From an uncultured Lachnospiraceae bacterium (GTDB lineage Bacteria > Bacillota > Clostridia > Lachnospirales > Lachnospiraceae): a DNA stretch of 5,059 nucleotides. The stretch covers positions 1 to 5,059 of the forward strand of contig CACZNY010000380.1 of NCBI GenBank assembly GCA_902782655.1, read 5' to 3'. A program made the position numbers and the translations under genes. The notes beneath the pieces were generated by a model. It was not told the origin of the DNA and did not search any database. It was given only the letters and a program-made list of their open reading frames with translations. Of this stretch, positions 1 to 5,059 are shown piece after piece; positions within the stretch are counted from its first letter, which is position 1, and each line of letters starts with the position of its first letter.

Positions 1-2521
1 AATAATGTATTTTCCCGTACCGGTTTCTGACGACTCCGGTGAGGACAATGAATCTGATGATGTCATATATCATTCCTTCTGCGCGGCCTGTTTCAGTGAT
101 GGTTACTATGTCGTAATAGAGGATGATGCGAGCGGGCTTTTAGAGCTGCAGGACGAGTCGACATCATGGAGGGGCATTCTTCCCCATATCACGCTGGGAA
201 GAAACGGCTTTGTTTTTTCTGCTGGAAGGGATGGCTGGATCAACGCCTTTTCCGATGATGAAGATTCTGAAGTGGAGGATATTTCCGAACTGGGGATAAA
301 GGTATCTGATCTTAAAGACGGTCTGAGAGATACACTTGTACTGCAGGGCAAAAGCTATTATTGCGGAGTAAAGTATTATGAAGATCAGCAGGAATACCTG
401 ATCTGCGCCATACCGTCCGAGGAGATTACGTCGGATGCTTTCGTGGTGACGGCGGTACCGCTTTTCATTGTTTTCATACTGCTGTCACTGCAGCTTCTAT
501 ATGCCCTGATGCTTATGGGAGAGCGGAACGAGGCCGATGAGATGAAAAAAACGGCATCCTTTCGTCTGTTCCTCTTCAGGAGAATGGCAGTATTGCTTCT
601 TATTTCCATATTATTTACCATAGGTATTTCACTTTATGTCCAGGAACTGTATGCCATGTATCTGCAGGCACAATCAAATAAACAGGAGGCGGATGCTCTT
701 GTACAGTCCTTAGGGCGTAATGAGGAGATTCAGAAGAAGACCAGTGATGAATACTATTCGGATCTGGAAAGCCTTACGACTCTTGCGGCTAAGTTCATCT
801 CTGATAATAAGAAACAGATAACCAGAAGGGACCTCGAGAATATAGCAAAGAATCTTGGGGCGGAGCATGTCCTGCTTTATGACAGGGAGGGTGTCGTGAT
901 ACTGTCAGATGCTTACTATCAGGGATTAATGCTCTCGTCAAATCCCAGGGAGCTTTCCTATGAATTCAGAAAAGTACTTACGGGTACGCCGGTTCTGGCT
1001 CAGCAGAAGATAGATGATGATTATCTTGATGAGCCTTATCGCTATGTGGGCGCGATCGTAACTGATGCCAATGATGAGCTTAACGGGATCGTACAGCTTT
1101 TGTTTGCGCCGGATTATCTCAGCTCTTCTCTGAGTGATACTTCCGTAGAAACGCTGCCCTCTACTTTCAGCGGAAGGAATAATGCGTTTGCCTTTATAGT
1201 AGATGGGGATGCACATACTCTGATCTACTATCCGGAAGAGAATATGATCGGAGATTCCGTTATGGATTACGGATTGGCCGATAATATGATACAGGATGAC
1301 TTTTTTGTCCGGACATGGTTTGATGGTGAAGAGAGGCTGCTGTACGGCAAGGCCTGGAAGGATGACCTGATCTTTACGGCTGCGAGTGTCAGTCTGATCA
1401 CCATGGAGAGTATAAGCAGGGGTGTTTTTATTTCAATAGCGGGAATAGCAATACAGCTCCTCTTTTTCTTTGCCCTGCTCCTTTTGATAGGTGGAAAGGA
1501 GACCTGCGATCAGGAGGTGTCGGAAGATAAATGGGAGGATGAGAAGCATAGGAGGCTTGTTGAAAAACAGGCGGCAGATCGTATCCTGAGGCTGCTTACA
1601 GTGTCATTCTTTGTCTTCTCAGGTGGAGTGTACATCATATTCCTTATGAGATATCTGCTGTTTAAGAATAATGACGTATTGCTGAGCCTGCTGAATGGCT
1701 ATTGGAATCCCGGCATCCACATTTTCTCGATTACAGCATGCTGGATCAGTATCTGCGTGATATATTTTGGCGTTTCGCTGGTGCTGCTGGTTCTTGAGCT
1801 TACGGGAAAGCTTATGAACTCACGTGGCGAGACCATTGTGAGAATGCTGATCAGCTTCGCAAGATATATAGCGGTGATAGGGGCGGCATTCTACTGCGCT
1901 AAGCTGCTGGGAGCACCGACCGATACACTGCTGGCCTCTGCGGGTATTATTACAGTCGTACTGGGCTTCGGTGCCCAAAGCCTGGTCACTGATGTTCTGG
2001 CAGGCTTGTTCATCATATTTGAAAGATCCTATAAGGTGGGAGACATCATCAGGATGGACGGAGAGGAATGGCGTGGAAGAGTATTGGAGATAGGGATACG
2101 CAATACCCGGGTGATGGACATAGATGAAAACAATATCAAGATAATCCATAACAGCTCAATGAATCAGATAATCAATCTGACAGATCTGCCTACCTTCGTT
2201 TACACGATGATAGGAACGGAATACGGGGATAAGCTGTGCGATATCGAAGCAGTCATCGAAAAAGAGCTTCCGGAGATACATAAGCACATTCCGGGTGCGA
2301 TTGAGGGGCCGACATACAGTGGAGTAGCTGAGCTTGGGGACTCTGCGGTAGTTCTTAAGTTCAGGACAACCTGCAGGAATGAGGATTATCTTCCGGTTAA
2401 GTATGCAGTGAACAGGGAGCTTAAGCTTATGTTTGACAGATATTCGATCAATGTGCCGTTTAGCCAGGTGGTGATAAACTACAGAGAGGAAGAGCAGCAG
2501 AATAAAGATCGGAATAAGTGA
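1..2521 (+). CDS. MscS-family mechanosensitive ion channel with two extracytoplasmic sensor regions (5' end outside window)
   Basis: This is probably a gated membrane channel that releases small solutes or ions, with large sensor regions outside the membrane. Residues are numbered from the Met codon at position 5. The frame is open to the left edge and the protein begins inside a soluble acidic region with no leading membrane segment, so this Met is unlikely to be the true start. The visible order is: extracytoplasmic region (1-142), membrane segment (about 145-171), short basic cytoplasmic loop (172-192), membrane segment (193-213), second extracytoplasmic region (about 214-470), membrane segment (472-496), charged cytoplasmic loop, membrane segments at about 528-549, 574-598 and 613-632, then the pore helix and MscS module (640-825). 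The MscS call rests on LGFGAQSLVTDVLAGLFIIF (653-672), the following ERSYKVGDII and the WRGRVLEIGIRNTRV beta-domain pattern. Both outer regions resemble Cache-type sensors, by pattern only. The family is secure; the stimulus is unknown. Confidence 0.9.
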   Translation, partial: IMYFPVPVSDDSGEDNESDDVIYHSFCAACFSDGYYVVIEDDASGLLELQDESTSWRGILPHITLGRNGFVFSAGRDGWINAFSDDEDSEVEDISELGIKVSDLKDGLRDTLVLQGKSYYCGVKYYEDQQEYLICAIPSEEITSDAFVVTAVPLFIVFILLSLQLLYALMLMGERNEADEMKKTASFRLFLFRRMAVLLLISILFTIGISLYVQELYAMYLQAQSNKQEADALVQSLGRNEEIQKKTSDEYYSDLESLTTLAAKFISDNKKQITRRDLENIAKNLGAEHVLLYDREGVVILSDAYYQGLMLSSNPRELSYEFRKVLTGTPVLAQQKIDDDYLDEPYRYVGAIVTDANDELNGIVQLLFAPDYLSSSLSDTSVETLPSTFSGRNNAFAFIVDGDAHTLIYYPEENMIGDSVMDYGLADNMIQDDFFVRTWFDGEERLLYGKAWKDDLIFTAASVSLITMESISRGVFISIAGIAIQLLFFFALLLLIGGKETCDQEVSEDKWEDEKHRRLVEKQAADRILRLLTVSFFVFSGGVYIIFLMRYLLFKNNDVLLSLLNGYWNPGIHIFSITACWISICVIYFGVSLVLLVLELTGKLMNSRGETIVRMLISFARYIAVIGAAFYCAKLLGAPTDTLLASAGIITVVLGFGAQSLVTDVLAGLFIIFERSYKVGDIIRMDGEEWRGRVLEIGIRNTRVMDIDENNIKIIHNSSMNQIINLTDLPTFVYTMIGTEYGDKLCDIEAVIEKELPEIHKHIPGAIEGPTYSGVAELGDSAVVLKFRTTCRNEDYLPVKYAVNRELKLMFDRYSINVPFSQVVINYREEEQQNKDRNK

Positions 2522-2527
2522 GGGAGG
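2521..2527 (+). promoter_or_regulatory. Ribosome binding site of the hydrolase gene
   Basis: AGGGAGG lies 7 nt before the GTG at 2535, and its first base is the last base of the upstream TGA stop. It supports the GTG as the true start. Ribosomes finishing the channel gene stop directly on this site, so translational coupling is likely. Confidence 0.75.
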
Positions 2528-2534
2528 ATCGCCT

Positions 2535-3290
2535 GTGAAAGAGTTTTATATTGACAGCGACGGGATACGTCTGCATTCAAAGCTCGACTGTCCGGAGAGG
2601 CTTGATAAGGGGCCTTTATGCATTCTGATACACGGTTTTACGGGGAACATGGAGGAAGATCATCTCATAGCAGTTCAGAAAGCCCTGAATGACGCAGGTG
2701 TTTTTGTTCTGCGCACAGAGATGTATGGTCATGGCGGGAGCGACGGTGAGTTCAAAGATCATACGCTTTATAAATGGCTGACAAATGCACTTTCTGTAGT
2801 ACATTATGCCAGATCCCAAAGCTTTGTGACGGAGCTGTTTATCTGCGGTCATTCTCAGGGCGGCCTTCTGACGATGATGATTGCTGGTATGTGTGCCGAT
2901 TATTTCAAGGCGGTCATACCGTTGTCTCCTGCCTGGATGATACCTGAGCTCTGCAGGAGAGGCTCGATGCTTGGCACCGGATTTGATGCGAAGCACATTC
3001 CGGATAAAATCGTTTCAGAGGAATGGGAGCTGTCCGGAGACTATATCAGGGTGGCTCAGAGCATTTTTGTGGAAGCGCAGATAACAGGGTATAATGGACC
3101 TGTTCTTATAGTGCACGGAGATAGGGATGAGACGGTTTCCATATCATATTCAGAGAAAGCGGCAGGGCTTTATCAGAATGCTTCTTTAGTAACTATACAG
3201 GGTGGAGATCATTGCTTTACCGGATCTGAGGCTGAGCTGGCGGAGGCAGTAAAAGCCTTTGTGGAGAAGGAGCTTGCCGCCAAGGGATAG
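2535..3290 (+). CDS. Alpha/beta hydrolase, cinnamoyl/feruloyl esterase (Est1E)-like
   Basis: This is a serine hydrolase of 251 residues, predicted to cleave carboxylic esters. The nucleophile elbow GHSQG places the catalytic serine at 107. LIHGFTG (31-37) supplies the oxyanion-hole region. The acid is most likely Asp198 in HGDRDETV, and the base is His226 in GGDHCF. About 45 residues (roughly 135-180) between the core strands fit the small cap that shapes the acyl pocket in this group. The MYGHGGSDGEF and DHTLYKWLTN stretches and overall length resemble the Butyrivibrio Est1E and Lactobacillus cinnamoyl esterases, from memory rather than alignment. There is no signal peptide or membrane segment, so it should be cytoplasmic and act on imported small esters rather than polymeric cell wall. 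The start is GTG, supported by its ribosome binding site. It lies 13 nt after the channel gene, in a probable operon. The hydrolase fold is certain; the substrate is inferred and could be another short acyl or aryl ester. Confidence 0.88.
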   Translation: MKEFYIDSDGIRLHSKLDCPERLDKGPLCILIHGFTGNMEEDHLIAVQKALNDAGVFVLRTEMYGHGGSDGEFKDHTLYKWLTNALSVVHYARSQSFVTELFICGHSQGGLLTMMIAGMCADYFKAVIPLSPAWMIPELCRRGSMLGTGFDAKHIPDKIVSEEWELSGDYIRVAQSIFVEAQITGYNGPVLIVHGDRDETVSISYSEKAAGLYQNASLVTIQGGDHCFTGSEAELAEAVKAFVEKELAAKG

Positions 3291-3320
3291 AATCAGCATT
3301 AGTATGTGTACAGATTTACA

Positions 3321-3326
3321 GAGGAG
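3321..3326 (+). promoter_or_regulatory. Ribosome binding site that sets the antiporter start
   Basis: GAGGAG lies 9 nt before the ATG at 3336. The longer reading from GTG 3306 has no comparable site upstream (its preceding bases are AATCAGCATTAGTAT) and would place this motif inside the coding region. The site therefore favours the shorter 493-residue protein. Confidence 0.7.
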
Positions 3327-3335
3327 ACAGGAAAC

Positions 3336-4817
3336 ATGGAATTTACAATGATCGAGACAGGATGGTTGTCGATATTGCCGCCCATAATAGCGATCACTCT
3401 GGCGCTTGTTACAAAGGAAGTATACTCTTCACTGCTGATGGGCATTTTGTCGGGTATGTTTATTTACAGCTTCGCTGCGGGCGGAACGATAGTCTCTGCG
3501 GTGGCAATGACATTTGATATGATGAGCTCCAGGATTTCGGATAATTCCTATATGATCATTTTCCTGGCGCTTCTCTGGGCTTTGGTGAGCCTGATATCGA
3601 AGTCGGGCGGGAGTCAGGCCTACGGCATATGGGCAGGAAAAAAACTTCACAGCAAAAGATCGGCTGCATTTGCCACATCTTTGCTGGGAATACTGATCTT
3701 TATTGATGACGGCTTCAACTGCCTGACCGTCGGCACGATCATGCGTCCGATCATGGACAGATTGCGTGTTTCAAGAGAAAAGCTGGCATATATCATTGAT
3801 GCTACTGCAGCGCCGGTCTGTATTATAGCCCCGGTATCCAGCTGGGCAGTGGCGGTCGCAAGCGAGGTAAGTGATAATGATGGTTTCCATATCTTCCTGT
3901 CTACGATCCCGTATAATTTTTATGCTCTTATGACGATACTGATGGTTTTTATTATTGCCGTTACGGGAAGGGATTTCGGCCCCATGAAGAGGGCTGAGGA
4001 GGAACTGTATATAAATGATGCAGATGAGAATGCAGATGCCGGGGAAAGCATGCCCAGGGGAACGGTGATCGATCTCGTACTCCCGTTACTTGTGCTGATA
4101 ATATGCGCTATCCTCGGTATGGCATATGTAGGTGGTTTCTTTGAAGGGACAGGCTTTTTGGAGGCCATCGGATACAATCCTGCCGCCGGACTGTCATTGG
4201 GAGCCTTTGCCGGGATTGTCACTTCCATGCTTTTATATCTGCCCCGCAGACTGATGAAACCGAGGGAGTTCGTTGATTGTATAGTCAGCGGTATCGGAAG
4301 TATTGTCCCGCCAATGCTGATACTCATAATGTCGTGGAGCCTCGGCGGCGTATGCCGGCAGCTGATAGGCACGGGAGTCTTTATATCGGGGGTTGTCAGC
4401 AGCTCCACACTTCCTATGGAGTTCCTTCCGTTCATTATCTTTGTGGTCGCCGCACTTATGAGCTTCTCTATGGGATCTTCGTGGGGTACCTTCGGTATGC
4501 TTATACCCATTGTTACCATGATCTGCGAGACAGACAGGGCGGGCTTTCTTTTGATACCGGCACTGGGTGCTACGCTTGCAGGCTCTGTTTACGGAGACCA
4601 CTGCTCGCCTATATCGGACACTACGATACTTGCATCTACAGGCGCAGGCTGCATGCATATCCGGCATGTGGAGACGCAGTTTCCATACGCTACTCTTGTG
4701 GCAGCGGTATGCGCGGTCGGGTATATTATCGCAGGTTTTACTCTTACCCCATGGATCGCTATGATCCTCGAAGTCCTGCTGCTGACAGGCTCTTTCATGA
4801 TATTAAGTAAGCGATAA
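3336..4817 (+). CDS. nhaC: NhaC-family Na+/H+ antiporter
   Basis: This integral membrane antiporter is predicted to exchange cytoplasmic Na+ for external H+, serving pH and sodium homeostasis. Numbered from the ATG at 3336, it is 493 residues with about a dozen hydrophobic segments. Family patterns run through it: GWLSILPPIIAITLALVTKE near the N-terminus, FIDDGFNCLTVGTIMRP (122-138), TAAPVCIIAPVSSW (157-170), SFSMGSSWGTFG (376-387) and GSVYGDHCSPISDTT followed by ILASTGAGC (416-439). Conserved acidic and polar residues within membrane-embedded stretches (D124, D125, D421, D428) are candidates for ion binding. An acidic loop (EEELYINDADENADAGES, about 221-238) separates the two halves and is probably cytoplasmic. 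The start is chosen from the ribosome binding site; GTG at 3306 would add 10 residues. It lies 45 nt after the hydrolase with no terminator between. Some members of this superfamily exchange organic anions (malate/lactate) or other substrates, so the family is secure but the substrate is inferred. Confidence 0.9.
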   Translation: MEFTMIETGWLSILPPIIAITLALVTKEVYSSLLMGILSGMFIYSFAAGGTIVSAVAMTFDMMSSRISDNSYMIIFLALLWALVSLISKSGGSQAYGIWAGKKLHSKRSAAFATSLLGILIFIDDGFNCLTVGTIMRPIMDRLRVSREKLAYIIDATAAPVCIIAPVSSWAVAVASEVSDNDGFHIFLSTIPYNFYALMTILMVFIIAVTGRDFGPMKRAEEELYINDADENADAGESMPRGTVIDLVLPLLVLIICAILGMAYVGGFFEGTGFLEAIGYNPAAGLSLGAFAGIVTSMLLYLPRRLMKPREFVDCIVSGIGSIVPPMLILIMSWSLGGVCRQLIGTGVFISGVVSSSTLPMEFLPFIIFVVAALMSFSMGSSWGTFGMLIPIVTMICETDRAGFLLIPALGATLAGSVYGDHCSPISDTTILASTGAGCMHIRHVETQFPYATLVAAVCAVGYIIAGFTLTPWIAMILEVLLLTGSFMILSKR

Positions 4818-4826
4818 CCCATATGG

Positions 4827-4843
4827 CTTGTGATTAACACAAG
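4827..4843 (+). other. Small hairpin after the antiporter gene, not a convincing terminator
   Basis: CTTGTG and CACAAG form a perfect 6-bp stem around an ATTAA loop, starting 10 nt after the antiporter stop. The stem is only half G/C and no T-run follows it on either strand, so intrinsic termination would be weak at best. It may stabilise the 3' end of the operon message or be chance. Confidence 0.3.
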
Positions 4844-4862
4844 GAATACAAAGAAGATTTGA

Positions 4863-4889
4863 TTAGCACTCACCTCTTGACAGTGCTAA
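4863..4889 (+). promoter_or_regulatory. CIRCE operator (HrcA binding site)
   Basis: TTAGCACTC (4863-4871), a 9-bp spacer and CAGTGCTAA (4881-4889) match the known CIRCE consensus TTAGCACTC-N9-GAGTGCTAA at 17 of 18 arm positions. The one difference is C instead of G at 4881. CIRCE is bound by the HrcA repressor, which is inactivated on heat shock and needs GroEL for activity. It overlaps the -35 box of the promoter serving the next gene, so bound HrcA should block RNA polymerase. Confidence 0.95.
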
Positions 4890-4905
4890 CAATACATGCT
4901 ATTAT
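4877..4905 (+). promoter_or_regulatory. Sigma-A promoter of the clpB transcription unit, extended -10
   Basis: A perfect -35 TTGACA (4877-4882) is separated by 17 bp from -10 TATTAT (4900-4905, one mismatch to TATAAT). A TG one base before the -10 (4897-4898) makes an extended -10. The start of transcription is expected near 4912, giving a leader of about 83 nt. The promoter is strong by sequence, as expected for a gene held down by a repressor and released on stress. Confidence 0.85.
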
Positions 4906-4933
4906 GCATTCAGATCTGAGTTTAGTGTATGTT

Positions 4934-4964
4934 GACCCGCCCTGATGATATATCATGACGGGTC
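4934..4964 (+). promoter_or_regulatory. Stem-loop in the clpB 5' leader
   Basis: GACCCG (4934-4939) pairs perfectly with CGGGTC (4959-4964). Inside, after single mismatches, TGAT (4943-4946) pairs with ATCA (4952-4955) around a 5-nt loop. GTTTAT follows the stem, too few Ts for a good terminator. It begins about 22 nt after the predicted transcription start and ends 17 nt before the Shine-Dalgarno. It could stabilise the message, act as a weak attenuator or respond to temperature. The structure is seen; the role is open. Confidence 0.5.
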
Positions 4965-4981
4965 GTTTATCAGGTATGGAT

Positions 4982-4990
4982 GGGAGGTGA
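4982..4990 (+). promoter_or_regulatory. Ribosome binding site of clpB
   Basis: GGGAGGTGA contains an 8-base perfect match (GGAGGTGA) to the 3' end of 16S rRNA. The GGAGG core is 7 nt before ATG 4995. An in-frame ATG at 4980 overlaps this site and so cannot use it, which decides for the start at 4995. Confidence 0.85.
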
Positions 4991-4994
4991 GAAT

Positions 4995-5059
4995 ATGAAC
5001 ATAGACAAATTCACACAAAATTCCGTTAAGGCGGTCAATGGATGCCAGAAGGCGGCGCT
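4995..5059 (+). CDS. clpB: ATP-dependent chaperone ClpB, N-terminal fragment (3' end outside window)
   Basis: Only 21 complete codons are present, reading MNIDKFTQNSVKAVNGCQKA and a further A. The pattern xxxxKFTxxSxxAVxxxQxxA is the first helix of the Clp N-terminal (Clp_N) domain and fits ClpB from Clostridia best. ClpB is a hexameric AAA+ disaggregase that works with DnaK to recover aggregated proteins after heat or other stress. The CIRCE operator, strong promoter and very strong ribosome binding site agree with a heat-shock chaperone. ClpC begins similarly but usually differs in its first residues (for example MMFGRFTERA in Bacillus) and is usually controlled by CtsR; I see no CtsR-type direct heptad repeat here. 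The call is likely but rests on a short stretch plus context. Confidence 0.82.
   Translation, partial: MNIDKFTQNSVKAVNGCQKAA

Noticed and set aside
5..7. ATG at position 5 as the true start of the channel gene
   Set aside because: The frame is open upstream to the window edge, no ribosome binding site can be seen, and the protein would begin within an outer domain without the membrane segment needed to place it.
3920..4519. Long 199-codon open frame on the minus strand inside the antiporter gene
   Set aside because: It lies wholly antisense to a well-recognised gene, has no ribosome binding site I can support, and its composition follows the codon structure of the opposite strand. The other minus-strand frames (for example 1820-2149, 2616-2996, 4233-4667) are rejected for the same reason.
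4277..4810. 177-codon plus-strand frame overlapping the end of the antiporter gene
   Set aside because: It is an out-of-frame shadow, very rich in Tyr, Arg and Cys with no family resemblance, while the antiporter frame carries the conserved motifs here.
4827..4843. Intrinsic terminator for the antiporter operon
   Set aside because: The stem is only 6 bp and no T-run follows in either direction, so it is listed only as a hairpin of unknown role.
4896..4909. Inverted ATGC/GCAT flanking the -10 hexamer
   Set aside because: Four-base arms are expected by chance in a region this size, and the extended -10 TG already explains half of it.
4910..4919. 10-bp perfect palindrome TCAGATCTGA at the predicted transcription start
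   Set aside because: It is too short to call an operator without a second copy or a known regulator. A TATA-centred 12-bp palindrome at 4945-4956 is simply part of the leader stem-loop region.
4929..4958. Nine-codon open frame (MLTRPDDIS) in the clpB leader, as a possible leader peptide
   Set aside because: There is no ribosome binding site at proper spacing and no run of regulatory codons; it overlaps the stem-loop and is short enough to be chance.

Overview
The window looks like chromosomal DNA of an anaerobic Firmicute, most likely a Lachnospiraceae (Clostridia). Three things suggest this: strong GGAGG-type ribosome binding sites, a CIRCE heat-shock operator in front of what reads as the start of clpB, and an esterase resembling the Butyrivibrio Est1E cinnamoyl/feruloyl esterase group. 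The family placement is inference from protein resemblance. The sequence carries no taxonomic marker gene.

Layout: all genes are on the plus strand. (1) A large membrane protein, open at the left edge, ends at 2521. It has a C-terminal MscS mechanosensitive channel module preceded by two extracytoplasmic regions that look like Cache-type sensors. (2) After a 13-nt gap comes a 251-aa alpha/beta hydrolase (2535-3290) with an intact Ser-Asp-His triad. (3) After a further 45 nt (from the preferred start) comes an NhaC-family Na+/H+ antiporter (3336-4817). These three are closely spaced with no terminator between them and probably form one operon. Its promoter lies outside the window.

(4) The 177-nt gap 4818-4994 is a dense regulatory region. 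It holds a near-perfect CIRCE (HrcA) operator, a sigma-A promoter with an extended -10 whose -35 box overlaps the CIRCE right arm, a leader hairpin with an alternative partner, and a very strong Shine-Dalgarno. (5) The first 21 codons of the next gene (4995 to the right edge) match the N-terminus of the ClpB disaggregase.

Functionally the window joins ion and osmotic homeostasis (channel and antiporter) to a heat-shock transcription unit, with a cytoplasmic esterase in between. The coding content is mostly recognisable families. The less ordinary points are the double-sensor architecture of the MscS protein and the overlapping DNA and RNA signals upstream of clpB. I saw no mobile element, CRISPR array, tRNA or rRNA.
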